Counted from the stretch's first letter, positions 25,477-34,102 are shown. The stretch: DNA of 53,300 nucleotides from Chloroflexota bacterium (GCA_016209205.1 JACQWQ010000130.1:1-53300), one strand, 5' to 3'. Made by a program: numbers and translations. The notes: a model not told the origin generated them from the letters alone.

Positions 25477-26463
25477 ATGCTCAACTGGATGCGTATCTTG
25501 TTTATAAGTTTGGCGTGCTTGTTGGTGGTTGGCGCGTGCGCGCGACGCCAACGTCCGACGCCCACGCCGGGACCGACGCCGACGGCAATTGTTTACCCCG
25601 CGACCTGGACGCCCGATCATCTTCCGGGCACGATGGTCGCTCCGACGCAAACGCCCGCGCCGCCTACGCGCGTGCCCGATGCGACCACGCTCGAAGTGTT
25701 GAAAGCCATCAAGCGCACGAACGGTTTGAACGTCTACAGCGCGCACATTGAAATGATCGCGTCGAGCCCCACCGTCTCTTTGCTGGGGGAAACGCCCGGC
25801 ACGCCGATTCGCGTTTTGACGATGGAAGGCAACGTAGACCGCAACAATTCGCGCTGGGCAATGAGCGGCGCATTGATCGGCTATCTTACGGGTGACGCGT
25901 CAAGTCCACTCGAAGTGCGGACGCTGGACAACCGCGCGTATTTGTTGGGACCCCTGCCGTACCTTGGCGCGAGTGAAAAGCGTTGGTACGCCACCCCGGT
26001 GCAAGTGAACGACCAACTGTACGGTACGGTGGGGACGCGGAGCACGCTCGGGCTGTTTGCCGATGCAAATGTTTCATTCCCTACTTTTCGTACGGACGGC
26101 GCTCAAGTCCTGGACCAACGCCCGTGCACGCTCTACCGCGCGGATAAGGCGGAAGCCGGAAAATATTACGCCGACCTCGATGCGCAGACCAAAGTTTTTA
26201 ACGGCAGTATTCGGCGGTTCAAGGATCAGCCCACTACAGCCGAGCTGAATGTCTGGGTTTGTGATGACGGTTATATTCACAAGCTAGAGATGCGTTTTGA
26301 AATCAAGTGCGGCTGCACGCGCCAAGACCGCGCCAATTTTGCCGTAGACCTGCGGCTGTGGGATATGAACATTATCATTCCCGTACAAGCGCCGGACGGC
26401 GCGGTGCCGCTGCCCAGTCCATTCATGTTTCCCACGCGCGGACCCGACGTAGAGACCTCGTAA
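25477..26463 (+). CDS. Lipoprotein of unknown function
   Basis: A 328-residue protein whose family I do not recognise. GGAGGT (25465-25470) sets ATG 25477. A signal peptide with lipobox VGAC (Cys near 21) leads to a Pro/Thr linker (PTPTPGPTPTAIVYPATWTP) and a beta-rich domain from ~70. The domain has the style of LppX/LprAFG-like carriers: YSAHIEMIASSPTVSLLG, MEGNVDRNNSRWAMSG, LDNRAYLLGPLPY and a late VCDDGYIHKLEMRFEIKC. That family link is a guess from strand pattern. It is transcribed alone between a promoter and the 19-bp hairpin at 26494. Confidence 0.65.
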   Translation: MLNWMRILFISLACLLVVGACARRQRPTPTPGPTPTAIVYPATWTPDHLPGTMVAPTQTPAPPTRVPDATTLEVLKAIKRTNGLNVYSAHIEMIASSPTVSLLGETPGTPIRVLTMEGNVDRNNSRWAMSGALIGYLTGDASSPLEVRTLDNRAYLLGPLPYLGASEKRWYATPVQVNDQLYGTVGTRSTLGLFADANVSFPTFRTDGAQVLDQRPCTLYRADKAEAGKYYADLDAQTKVFNGSIRRFKDQPTTAELNVWVCDDGYIHKLEMRFEIKCGCTRQDRANFAVDLRLWDMNIIIPVQAPDGAVPLPSPFMFPTRGPDVETS

Positions 26464-26493
26464 CCGCGCGGTGTAGGGACAAAGCGTTCAAAA

Positions 26494-26537
26494 ACGAAAA
26501 CGCTGTGCGTCGCCAATACGACGCACAGCGTTTTCGT
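26494..26537 (+). terminator. Strong hairpin (19-bp perfect stem) after the lipoprotein gene
   Basis: Left arm 26494-26512 pairs perfectly with 26519-26537, loop CCAATA. The T-run is short (TTT), so termination is likely but not textbook. A further GACGAATGAATTCGTC palindrome follows at 26549-26564. Confidence 0.65.
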
Positions 26538-26582
26538 TTCGCGTCAAGCGACGAATGAATTCGTCACTACATCTATCACGTC

Positions 26583-26611
26583 TTGCACACCCGCGCGCGC
26601 CGTTGTATAAT
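26583..26611 (+). promoter_or_regulatory. parAB promoter TTGCAC-N17-TATAAT
   Basis: -35 at 26583-26588, exact 17-nt spacer, consensus -10 at 26606-26611. The start site near 26618 leaves about 40 nt before the parA ATG. Confidence 0.75.
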
Positions 26612-26657
26612 GCGCGGGCTTGAGCGCGACCACAATGGGTAGTGGTTTGTCATAATC

Positions 26658-27638
26658 ATGGGCACAATATACGCATTCGCTAACCAAAAAGGCGGCGTCG
26701 GCAAAACGACCACGGCGGTCAATGTCGGCGCATTTCTCGCCTGGCAAGGTCGTCGCGTCTTGCTCCTCGATTTGGACGCGCAAGGCAATTGCTCGACAAG
26801 CGTCGGCGTAGACCGCTTTGCGCTGCCCGCCTCCATCTATGACGTGCTTATGGGTGGCGTGACCTTGCGCGAAATTTTGACGCCGACGGCGATGGAGCGT
26901 CTGACCATCGCGCCCTCAGTGCCCATGCTCGCCGGAGCCGAAGTCGAGCTCATCGCCGCGCCCGACCGCGAATTTATTCTGCGCCGCGCCCTCGCTGCGG
27001 CGAGCGAGGGCTACAGTACGGAACGTTCGCCGCAACGTTCCATCCCGCGCGCGGGGAACGAAAGCGAATCGCTTGCGATTCGAGGGTTCGTTCCCTACAG
27101 CATTCGCGATGAATTTGATCACATCTTGATTGATTGTCCGCCGTCGCTCGGCATTCTCACCGTGAACGCGTTAAGCGCGGCAGATTTTGTCGTCGTGCCG
27201 GTGCAGTGCGAATATCTCGCGCTCGAAGGATTGGCGCAATTGATGCAGACCATCGCATTGGTACGCGAAAATCTGAATCCCACTTTGGAATTGTTCGGCT
27301 TGGTGATGACGATGTTTGACCCACGCGCGCGGCTGGGCGCACAGGTGATGCAAGAAGTGCGCACGCATTTTCCCAATGAAGTGTTTGAAACTTTTATCCC
27401 GCGCAACGTGCGCGTGGCGGAAGCGCCGAGTTACGGCGAGCCGCTCGTGAAATTCGACATTCACTCGCGCGGCGCGGAAGCATACGAGAAATTGACGAAT
27501 GAGTTTTTGGCGCGCGAAGCGCGGCTAGCAAATAGCAGATGGCAAATAGCGAATAGCACAGAACCAGCGGCTATCGGCTATCAGCCATCGGCTATCAGCC
27601 ATCGGCTATCTGCTATCTGCCAGCCGGAGGGACAATGA
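26658..27638 (+). CDS. parA: Chromosome-partitioning ATPase ParA/Soj
   Basis: A 326-residue deviant-Walker ATPase. KGGVGKTTTAVNVGAFLA carries the signature Lys and P-loop near the N-terminus (residues ~11-18); ILIDCPPSLG is Walker B and RNVRVAEAPSYG the conserved late motif. Two oddities mark it. An in-frame stretch of ~35 residues (about 113-147) encoded by a palindromic element lies between the REFILRRAL helix and the DHILIDCPPS strand. The C-terminal ~30 residues are encoded by a repeat array. ParA drives origin segregation with ParB. Its stop overlaps the parB start (ATGA). Confidence 0.93.
   Translation: MGTIYAFANQKGGVGKTTTAVNVGAFLAWQGRRVLLLDLDAQGNCSTSVGVDRFALPASIYDVLMGGVTLREILTPTAMERLTIAPSVPMLAGAEVELIAAPDREFILRRALAAASEGYSTERSPQRSIPRAGNESESLAIRGFVPYSIRDEFDHILIDCPPSLGILTVNALSAADFVVVPVQCEYLALEGLAQLMQTIALVRENLNPTLELFGLVMTMFDPRARLGAQVMQEVRTHFPNEVFETFIPRNVRVAEAPSYGEPLVKFDIHSRGAEAYEKLTNEFLAREARLANSRWQIANSTEPAAIGYQPSAISHRLSAICQPEGQ
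27001..27100. repeat. Palindromic element inside parA
   Basis: GGGAACGAA (27054-27062) and TTCGTTCCC (27087-27095) enclose the perfect inner palindrome CGAATCGC-TT-GCGATTCG (27065-27082). Upstream are further short inverted parts (GGAACGTTCG, CAACGTTCC). The reading frame stays open throughout. Confidence 0.85.
27527..27624. repeat. GCAAATAGC / GGCTATCAGCCATC array at the parA 3' end
   Basis: GCAAATAGCAGATGGCAAAT-type units (27529-27557) face CGGCTATCAGCCATCGGCTA-type units (27570-27622) in inverse orientation. The array encodes the last ~30 residues of ParA and ends just before the GGAGGG ribosome site of parB. Confidence 0.85.
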
Positions 27639-28555
27639 CCACAGCAACTAAACATGGACTGGGACGCGGACTGGGCGCGTTGATTCCACAACGCGCAGTG
27701 AGTGAAACGGCGAGCAGCAGCGGTGTGCGCGAAATTCAAATCGCGCAGATTGAACCGAATCCGCATCAACCGCGCAAACGTTTTGCGAACGAGACGTTGG
27801 ACGAACTTGCCGCGTCCATTCGCGAGCACGGCATGATTCAACCGTTGGTGTTGAAGGAAATTACAACGCCCTACGGTTCGCGCTATCAGCTCATCGCTGG
27901 CGAACGGCGCTGGCGCGCGGCGCAGCGCGCGGGATTTAGCACGGTGCCCGCGATTGTCAAAGGCGCGACGCCACAGCAAATGTTGGAACTCGCGTTGGTG
28001 GAAAATGTGCAGCGCGCGGACTTGAACGCGCTCGAAGAGGCGGAAGCGTATCGCCAGCTCATTCAAGAATTCGAACTGACGCAGGAACAAGTCGCGCAAA
28101 AAGTGGGCAAAGACCGCACGACCGTTTCCAACGCGCTGCGGCTCTTGAAAATGCCCGAGGCGTTGAAAGACGCGGTGTTGAACGAAAGCATCAGCGAAGG
28201 ACATGCGCGCGCATTGATGCAAATTCCCGAAGAAGCGAAACAGGAAAAATTGCTGACACATGTTGTGAATGAACATTTGTCGGTGCGCCAAACGGAAGAA
28301 CTCGTGCGGCGCACATTGGCAATGACGATCAGTCATCGTCCGAAAAGTGAGAACGGAAATGCGTCAAACGTGAAACGTCACCCGTCACCCGTCACCCGTC
28401 ACTCTCCCGACACGCACGCGTTGGAAGAAGACCTGCGGCGCGCGTTGGGGACCAAGGTGGAATTGTATCGCTCTCAGCGCGGGGGAAAAATCATTATCGA
28501 GTTTTATTCGGACGAAGAGCTCGAGGCGATTTACGACAAGCTGGTAGGCAGGTGA
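27635..28555 (+). CDS. parB: Chromosome-partitioning protein ParB/Spo0J
   Basis: A 306-residue CTPase/DNA-binding protein. The N-terminus GLGRGLGALIP is typical for ParA interaction; then EIQIAQIEPNPHQPRKRF, LVLKE and the GERRWRAAQRAG motif of the CTP-binding domain, and the helix-turn-helix LTQEQVAQKVGKDRTTVSNA. The linker before the C-terminal dimerisation domain contains ~15 repeat-encoded residues (ASNVKRHPSPVTRHSPDT, 28365-28405). GGAGGG near 27626 sets the start. A parS-like site lies 2.3 kb downstream at 30845. Confidence 0.95.
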   Translation: MTTATKHGLGRGLGALIPQRAVSETASSSGVREIQIAQIEPNPHQPRKRFANETLDELAASIREHGMIQPLVLKEITTPYGSRYQLIAGERRWRAAQRAGFSTVPAIVKGATPQQMLELALVENVQRADLNALEEAEAYRQLIQEFELTQEQVAQKVGKDRTTVSNALRLLKMPEALKDAVLNESISEGHARALMQIPEEAKQEKLLTHVVNEHLSVRQTEELVRRTLAMTISHRPKSENGNASNVKRHPSPVTRHSPDTHALEEDLRRALGTKVELYRSQRGGKIIIEFYSDEELEAIYDKLVGR

Positions 28556-28680
28556 AGCAGGTAGACAGGGAAACAGGGAGACAGGGAAACAGGGGAACAG
28601 GTTGCAGATACTTGTTTCCCTGTTTTCTTGTTTACCCATTCCTTATTTCTCTGTTTTCTTGTCTACCTGTTTTCATGTTT
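28556..28680. repeat. GGGAAACAG / TTTCCCTGT inverted octamer array
   Basis: GGTAGACAGGGAAACAGGGA-type units (28558-28602) are followed by complementary TTGTTTCCCTGTTTTCTTG-type units (28611-28679). The array fills the gap after parB; folded RNA could act as a terminator. Confidence 0.8.
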
Positions 28681-28694
28681 CAATCTGAAGGTGC

Positions 28695-28700
28695 TATAAT
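28695..28700 (+). promoter_or_regulatory. TATAAT -10 box upstream of the chelatase gene
   Basis: Consensus -10 preceded by GGTGC; no good -35. The distance to the ATG at 28739 is 38 nt. Confidence 0.5.
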
Positions 28701-28738
28701 CTTTTTGTATTTCCAATAACATGAACTAGAGGAACGGA

Positions 28739-29827
28739 ATGCCTGCGATTTTTCCTTTTACGGCAATTGTTGGTCAAGACCGCATGAAACGCGCGTTGGT
28801 GCTCAATGCGATCAATCCGCTGATTGGCGGTGTATTGATTCGCGGCGAACGCGGCACGGCGAAATCTACGGCGGTGCGCGCGCTTGCGGCGCTGCTACCC
28901 GAAATCGAAGTGGTTGCCGACTGCCGCTTTGGCTGTGACCCCAACGATTCGCATTTGTGCGACGAGTGCATGGAACGCGAAGCGCGCGGCGAGGTGCTGC
29001 CGATTGCGACACGGAAGGTGCGGCTGGTGGATTTGCCCGTCAGCGCGACCGAAGACCGCGTCGTCGGCACGTTGGACATTGAAACGGCAATTAAAAAGGG
29101 TGAAAAGAAATTCGAGCCGGGCGTCTTGGCGAACGCGAATCGCGGCATCCTCTATGTGGACGAAGTGAATTTACTCGACGACCACGTCGTGGACCTGCTG
29201 CTCGACAGCGCGGCGATGGGCGTGAACAATGTGGAACGCGAAGGCATTTCGTTTCAACATCCCGCGCAATTTGTTTTGGTCGGCACGATGAATCCCGAAG
29301 AAGGCGAACTGCGCCCGCAGCTGCTCGACCGGTTCGGTTTGTCGGTGGACATTCGCGGCATTCCCGACGCGGAACAGCGCGTGGAAATTATCGAGCGTCG
29401 GCTTGCTTTTGAAGAGGATGCGCCCGCGTTTGTGCAAGAATGGGGCACGGCGGAGCAAAAACTTTCCAAAGAAATCGAGCACGCGCGCGAAAAATTGCCC
29501 GAAGTAAAACATTCGCACGCCGACCTCTATGCAATTGCCGAATTGACGGCGGGACTGGAAGTGGACGGACACCGCGCCGACCTCGTGATTCTCAAAGCCG
29601 CGCGCGCCCACGCCGCGTTCGTGGACCGCAAGCAAATCAACGAAGAAGATATTTTGCTCGCGGCGGAACTCGCGCTGCCGCATCGTTTGAAACGCAAACC
29701 GTTCCAGGATGTCGAAGTGCGTTTCGAGCAATTGGAAAAGCAGCTCGAACGCGCGCGCGAAGGCGTCCAGAGCGAAGGTCAACCCAAAGGCGACCAAAAG
29801 CAGGACGTAAAAAAAAAGCGTCCCTAA
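28739..29827 (+). CDS. Magnesium/cobalt chelatase ChlI-like AAA+ part (0-frame product)
   Basis: A 362-residue AAA+ ATPase. Walker A GERGTAKS is followed by the CRFGCDPND...CDEC insert and [20 protein letters not shown]; Walker [21 protein letters not shown] and sensor [22 protein letters not shown] are intact. This is the I-type ring subunit of chelatases that insert Mg2+ or Co2+ into tetrapyrroles. The coding sequence ends KKKRP-stop directly after a run of nine A. In the single-chain family the protein continues into a VWA domain, which here lies in the -1 frame. ATP-ring small subunit and long fusion could both be made from this gene. Confidence 0.88.
   Translation: MPAIFPFTAIVGQDRMKRALVLNAINPLIGGVLIRGERGTAKSTAVRALAALLPEIEVVADCRFGCDPNDSHLCDECMEREARGEVLPIATRKVRLVDLPVSATEDRVVGTLDIETAIKKGEKKFEPGVLANANRGILYVDEVNLLDDHVVDLLLDSAAMGVNNVEREGISFQHPAQFVLVGTMNPEEGELRPQLLDRFGLSVDIRGIPDAEQRVEIIERRLAFEEDAPAFVQEWGTAEQKLSKEIEHAREKLPEVKHSHADLYAIAELTAGLEVDGHRADLVILKAARAHAAFVDRKQINEEDILLAAELALPHRLKRKPFQDVEVRFEQLEKQLERAREGVQSEGQPKGDQKQDVKKKRP
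29809..29818 (+). promoter_or_regulatory. Slippery site AAAAAAAAAG for -1 frameshifting
   Basis: Nine A (29809-29817) and G. In the 0 frame the codons are GTA AAA AAA AAG, so A-AAA-AAG (29812-29818) is the classic dnaX-type slippery heptamer. A -1 shift there leads to GCG TCC CTA and opens the VWA frame. An AGGA lies 7 nt upstream (29802-29805) and GTCCCT (29820-29825) can pair with AGGGAC (29878-29883). Transcript slippage on A9 or a sequencing indel are alternatives. Confidence 0.65.
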
Positions 29828-30768
29828 GCGCTGATCAATCGTCCGAACACACGCCCTCGCCAAGCGACCAGTCGGTTCAGGGACAGGGACACGATCCGTC
29901 GAAACAATCGCCCCGTCCCGCCGACCGTCCGGTCAACATCGGCGATGCGTTCACTCCTCGCAAACTGCAAACTCCGCTCGATAAAATGGCGCGTAAAGGC
30001 GCGGGCAAACGCTCGCGCACGCGCACCGAACGCAAACGCGGCAGATACATTCGTTCGCGCGAAATGCGCGGCGAGGTAAGCGACGTCGCGTTCGACGCCA
30101 CGTTTCGCAGCGCCGCGCCGCATCAACTCAAACGCAAAGCGGAACGCGACGATGTCGCGCTGGCGATTGAAAAACAAGACCTGCGGAGAAAAGTGCGCGT
30201 GCGCCGCGCGGCAAACTGCATCTTGTTCGTCGTAGATGCGTCGTGGAGCATGGCGGCGGCCGAGCGCATGGTGGCGACCAAAGGCGCAATCATGTCACTG
30301 CTCGTGGACGCGTACCAAAAACGCGACCGCGTGGGACTGGTCGTTTTCCAAAAAGAAGAAGCGCGCACCGTGCTGCCGCCCACGTCGTCGGTGGACCTTG
30401 CGCAAAAGGCGTTGAAAGATGTGCCGGTCGGCGGCAAGACGCCGTTGAGCGCGGGACTGCTGCTCGCGCATCAAATTCTCGTACGCGAAAAAATCCGCGA
30501 TCCTGAAATCATGCCGCTGATGATTTGCGTGACCGACGGCGCGGGCAATGTTTCATTGACCGACCTGCCGCCGCAAGAAGAAGCGCATCGCATCGCGGGC
30601 ATGTTCAAAAAATCGGAAATTCGCACCGTCGTCATCAACACCGAGCACGAGGCATTTGACCGTGGTCTCGCCGCGACGCTCGCGGAAAAATTGGGCGGGA
30701 ACGTCTATACGTTGAAACAACTGCGCGCCGAAGAGCTGTATGCGCGGGTGAGGGAAAATCTCAAATAG
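29818..30768 (+). CDS. ChlD-like VWA part of the chelatase (reached by -1 frameshift)
   Basis: In-frame after the slippage, 316 residues that would give a ~676-residue ChlI-ChlD fusion with the upstream part. It starts with a polar linker ([20 protein letters not shown]), then the conserved [40 protein letters not shown] and a VWA domain with DASWSM (usual DASGSM; the Gly is Trp here), GKTPLSAGL and VTDGAGN. No start codon with a ribosome site precedes the linker; the first in-frame ATG (near 29986) would cut the conserved region. The D subunit couples the ATPase ring to the large catalytic subunit (BchH/CobN), which is not in this window. Confidence 0.82.
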   Translation, partial: ASLSADQSSEHTPSPSDQSVQGQGHDPSKQSPRPADRPVNIGDAFTPRKLQTPLDKMARKGAGKRSRTRTERKRGRYIRSREMRGEVSDVAFDATFRSAAPHQLKRKAERDDVALAIEKQDLRRKVRVRRAANCILFVVDASWSMAAAERMVATKGAIMSLLVDAYQKRDRVGLVVFQKEEARTVLPPTSSVDLAQKALKDVPVGGKTPLSAGLLLAHQILVREKIRDPEIMPLMICVTDGAGNVSLTDLPPQEEAHRIAGMFKKSEIRTVVINTEHEAFDRGLAATLAEKLGGNVYTLKQLRAEELYARVRENLK

Positions 30769-30842
30769 TCTGATGGTCGGATAGTCGGTTAGTCATTCGC
30801 GTTGACCATCCGACTATCCGACTAACCGACTCTCTGACCAAA
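30769..30842. repeat. GGTCGGATAGTCGGTTAGTC inverted octamer array
   Basis: Units in one direction (30771-30797) are followed by complementary GACCATCCGACTATCCGACT units (30804-30840), which form a hairpin able to end the chelatase transcript. Confidence 0.85.
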
Positions 30843-30844
30843 CA

Positions 30845-30860
30845 TGTTTCACGTGACACT
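30845..30860. other. parS-like centromere site
   Basis: TGTTTCACGTGACACT matches the bacterial parS consensus TGTTTCACGTGAAACA at 14 of 16 positions, including the whole palindromic core TTTCACGTGA. It lies in an AT-rich non-coding patch between parAB and dnaA, the usual origin-proximal position. It is the only strong match I found in the window. Confidence 0.8.
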
Positions 30861-31056
30861 GCAACAAATGTTCTAAATATCTTGGCACCTGATAATTAAT
30901 ACAGTTACACTCTAATTATTTATCTTGGAATCTATTTTAGTCTTTTGACATTTGATTTTGCGGAATCTATGATGATTCTGCTTGATAGATTTTCTTTATA
31001 CTGATTACCGATCACTGATCACTGATTACTATTCCTACGTTCTATTGATCTTCCAC

Positions 31057-31932
31057 ATGTCTTCTCCCATCATGGATTATGAAGGTTCGCAATGGCGGAC
31101 CGAATTTTGGCAGGGGCGCGACTACGAAGATGCCGTCGAGCGCATTGCGCTGACGAAAATGCTGCCCGCGCGCGGCACGCGCTTGGTCGAAGTCGGCGCG
31201 GGCTTTGGACGCTTGGCGGATTTGTATCGCGGGTACGAACAAGTCATTTTGTTGGATTATGCGCGTTCGATGTTACAAGACGCTGTCGCGCGTTTGGGGA
31301 ATGATCCGAAATTTATTTTTGTCGCGGCGGACTTGTACAATTTGCCGTTCGCGGACAATGCGCTCGACACCGCGTTGACAATTCGCGTGCTGCACCATGT
31401 CGTCAACATTCCCGCGGCGTTCGCCCAAGTCGCGCGCGTCGTGCATCCGCGCGGCACGTACATCACCGATTTCGCCAACAAGAAACATCTCAAAGCGATT
31501 GCGAAATTTTATCTCGGTCGCGCGAACGGTGTAAACCCCTTTTCGCTCGAACCCTACGAATTCGTAAAACTGAATTTCGACTACCATCCAAGGTACATAA
31601 GCCAAAATTTGCAACAGGTCGGTTTTCAAATTCGGGACGCGCGCGCGGTTTCGATGTTTCGCGTCGGCGCGCTCAAACGCGTGGTGCCGACATCGCTGCT
31701 GGTTTCACTCGACAGCGCGCTGCAACACCCCACCGCGCGATTCGCCATTGCGCCCAGTATTTTGTATCGCGCGGAAAATCTGAAAGCGGGCGCGGCGCGC
31801 GTGAACGAAACGCTGTGGCGGTGTGTGAAATGCGGCGCGGAGAAAATTGTGGTGAACGGGGCGATGATGCAGTGTGGTGGGTGTGGCGCGGAATTTTTTC
31901 AGAGGGACGGGATTTGGGAAACGAGAGCGTAG
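31057..31932 (+). CDS. Class I SAM-dependent methyltransferase with C-terminal zinc ribbon
   Basis: A 291-residue methyltransferase starting at MSSPIMDYEG (31057; ATG 31072 is possible). Motif I is LVEVGAGFGRLADLY, motif II VILLDYARSML, and the post-motif DNALDTALTIRVLHHV. The C-terminal 40 residues hold two Cys pairs (CVKCGAEK and CGGCGAEF), a Trm112-like zinc ribbon. The substrate is unknown. An open frame extends upstream to 30982 but is repeat sequence. A bidirectional terminator follows. Confidence 0.8.
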   Translation: MSSPIMDYEGSQWRTEFWQGRDYEDAVERIALTKMLPARGTRLVEVGAGFGRLADLYRGYEQVILLDYARSMLQDAVARLGNDPKFIFVAADLYNLPFADNALDTALTIRVLHHVVNIPAAFAQVARVVHPRGTYITDFANKKHLKAIAKFYLGRANGVNPFSLEPYEFVKLNFDYHPRYISQNLQQVGFQIRDARAVSMFRVGALKRVVPTSLLVSLDSALQHPTARFAIAPSILYRAENLKAGAARVNETLWRCVKCGAEKIVVNGAMMQCGGCGAEFFQRDGIWETRA

Positions 31933-31966
31933 GGGCGATCCCTTGTGGTCGCCCAACTGTGGAATG

Positions 31967-32005
31967 AAACGGGCGTGACGAGAAATTACGTCACGCCCGT
32001 TTTTT
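31967..32005. terminator. Bidirectional terminator
   Basis: Stem AAACGGGCGTGACG (31967-31980) with CGTCACGCCCGTTT (31989-32002), T-run to 32005, between convergent genes. A GTAGGGGCGATCCC-type half repeat precedes it (31930-31955). Confidence 0.88.
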
Positions 32006-32507
32006 ATTTCTTGTGCGGTAGGCGTTCAGGCGCAATGACTTGGCGCATTCGCTTGTCCGAACATCTTTCACAGTAGTAATTCTTGCCCGAGATCATGTAA
32101 CCGTCCGCGCCGAGATGGATGACGCGCCCACACTCCGCGCAGTGCGTCGGTTCAAACGTGGGCGGGTTTTCGAGTTTTTCAAAGTTGTATTCATTCGTGC
32201 CGTACCAGACATACATTTCGGTATTGAACCCTGCGCGGCACTTGACACAATCCTGCCAGCGTCCCTTGTGTCCTTCATTAAAGTGCGAACTGCACAACGT
32301 ATAACGACCATGATTGCGATGACACGAATTACGCGCAAAGGAAAAGAGAACGTAATTCTCTTCGTCGTCGCAGATCCAATGGTGGCAGCACGGCGTTCTG
32401 GTAAGACGCTTTCTAGTGGAACCGCACAAGCCGCAGCGCGGTTTGTCTTGTTGCGCAATGGGCGGGTGTTTCTCGCGCCGCGCGGTAGATTTGGATTTTG
32501 TTGCCAT
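32004..32507 (-). CDS. Cysteine-rich, zinc-binding-type protein of unknown function
   Basis: A 167-residue protein with a basic N-terminus (MATKSKSTARREK) and many Cys/His: CGLCGS, TPCCHHWICDD, SCHRNHGRYTLCSSHF, DCVKCRAGF, HCAECGRVIH and YYCERCSDK. These could bind three or four zinc ions; the last pair resembles a LIM or treble-clef half. I recognise no catalytic motif and no family name. The stop overlaps the terminator. The DUF6398-like gene lies 12 bp upstream on the same strand, so they are co-transcribed. Confidence 0.7.
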   Translation of the reverse strand: MATKSKSTARREKHPPIAQQDKPRCGLCGSTRKRLTRTPCCHHWICDDEENYVLFSFARNSCHRNHGRYTLCSSHFNEGHKGRWQDCVKCRAGFNTEMYVWYGTNEYNFEKLENPPTFEPTHCAECGRVIHLGADGYMISGKNYYCERCSDKRMRQVIAPERLPHKK

Positions 32508-32519
32508 CAGGGTTTCCTC

Positions 32520-33065
32520 CTACGTTTCATCGGTGACGAGACGCTCCGACATCTCAGGTCCCAACGCGGGAATGTACGGAATCAATCCTTTTTCGTACGC
32601 GGCGATTTGCGCGCCGATGGGCGCGTGGCGAATGTCCATCAAGAACCCATTGACGCTTAACATCCACACGAGCGGATTTTGGTCTAGCTTGCTCGGCAAA
32701 CTCCATTCGGGGTCAAGTTGATGCATTTTGAAGAGGTTGCGAATCTCTTTGGCTTGCGCGCTGCCGCTGGCGGGACTGACCCCGCACGCTTTACACAATT
32801 CATCCGCGCGCAGGTGCGGCGTTTGCGATTTATCCCACAGAAAATTGACGGTACCGAGCGCGTACAAAATGCCGCACGCCCACACTTCGGGTTTGCCGCG
32901 CGCGAGCGGCGAGGGACGTTTGCGCGCGAGCGCGGCCCCGAGTTGATGCGCCAGCGTTTTATACTCGTCGTTCAAATGTTTCGCGCACACCGCGTCAATG
33001 ACTCGCGCGATGGGTTCGTACGTCGCGCGCATGGATTCGGGGATGGATTCGGATTTTTGTTTCAT
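32520..33065 (-). CDS. DUF6398-like protein
   Basis: A 181-residue protein. The first ~110 residues fit the DUF6398 pattern as I remember it (IDAVCAKHLNDEYKTLAHQL, AALARKRPSPLARGKPEVWA, GILYALGTVNFLWDKSQTPH, LCKACGVSPASGSAQAKEI). The C-terminal part (SVNGFLMDIRHAPIGAQ) carries a short conserved-looking block. The function is unknown. It lies 9 bp after the broken dinD gene and may belong to the same accessory patch. Confidence 0.65.
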   Translation of the reverse strand: MKQKSESIPESMRATYEPIARVIDAVCAKHLNDEYKTLAHQLGAALARKRPSPLARGKPEVWACGILYALGTVNFLWDKSQTPHLRADELCKACGVSPASGSAQAKEIRNLFKMHQLDPEWSLPSKLDQNPLVWMLSVNGFLMDIRHAPIGAQIAAYEKGLIPYIPALGPEMSERLVTDET

Positions 33066-33074
33066 TTCTTCTCC

Positions 33075-33928
33075 CTAGCGCTTTTTAACATCCTGAAGCA
33101 ATTTCTTTTCGTCGCTCGCCAATTTGCGCTCTACTTTTTTCACATCTTCCGCAGGCGGCAGCGCTTCAGGTTTGACGCCGCGTTCGAGCAAGACCTTGCG
33201 AATGGCTTGATTGTTTTCGACATGCTCGCCCGTGATTCCACTTTCCCCGCGCAAATCTTTTTCGACGACGTTATGACCGGTGAGCTCGATGGCAAAATCT
33301 TTGGCTTTGATGGTCAGGGTGGGCAGAAAATCCGCCAACGGGCGGTTCTCGGGGACCATCATTTTTTTCTTGACCTCGTTGGTTGAAAAGCCGCCGAACA
33401 ATGCTTGGTCGCCTTTGGAGCGAATGCGCGCAAAACCTTGATCGTCCACGCCGCGTTCGTAAAGAATGCCTGAAAATTTCTTTTCGGATTTGGATAGTTT
33501 ATCGCGCGCCGAAACGCGATCCACGTCGAGCAAGCGTTGTTCGATGATTTCGCCGACGAACTGCGTCGGAGCTTGCGGGTTTGCACGGCGAAATAGGTTT
33601 GCGCGAACGCGATTTCATTTTTCGAGGGGTCGCCGTTTTGCGCGATGAGATAGCAGGCGTAACGGGTGAGCGCGAGGTCGTCCACGTGTCTTTGCCCGCC
33701 CTTGCCAATCTCGATCAATTTGTTGACATCAACAAAATGATCTGCGACACCCAGCCCCGCATTCTCACAGGCGCGTTTCGCTTTTTCAACGGCGTTCAGA
33801 AAATTTCGCCATTCGGAATAGCCCAGAATCTCTTGCAACTCGCGCGCGCTCCAACATTCAACGTCGTTGTAGAGATAGCACGCGTCTTGAAATTGTTGAA
33901 ACAGTTGGGTGATCAATTCTCTTTTCAT
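33075..33928 (-). pseudogene. dinD-like gene broken by a frameshift
   Basis: The 5' part (33928 to about 33580) reads MKRELITQLFQQFQDACYLY ... YACYLIAQNGDPSKNEIAFA, QTYFAVQTRK, as in DinD. The conserved sequence then continues in the next frame as EIIEQRLLDVDRVSARDKL, GILYERGVDDQGF, RSKGDQALFGG, PENRPLADFLPTLTIKAKDF and ends ...LLQDVKKR at 33075. One inserted or deleted base near 33575-33590 explains the break. DinD is an SOS-induced protein that inhibits RecA filaments in E. coli. A sequencing error is the alternative. Confidence 0.85.
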
Positions 33929-34102
33929 TTTGCGTTCCTTGTCGAAGAGTCCAGACAGACCTTGCGTGTAAAACGATTATAGCAGACCAGCGGTTTTTTA
34001 ACGCGGCATCCTTCATCGGGCGGAAATCTTTGATTATCCGTAAGCATTGTATGCCGCCCGCGCGGGAACGTCAATCCCCGTGCGGGAACGCGGGAACGCC
34101 AG

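Noticed and set aside
29440..29817. Upstream extension of the VWA chelatase frame
   Set aside because: This part overlaps the conserved AAA+ coding sequence in another frame and is not similar to any chelatase; the true entry point is the slippery site.
30982..31056. Longer start for the zinc-ribbon methyltransferase
   Set aside because: These codons come from the ACTGATCACTGATTAC repeat; the conserved sequence begins after 31057.
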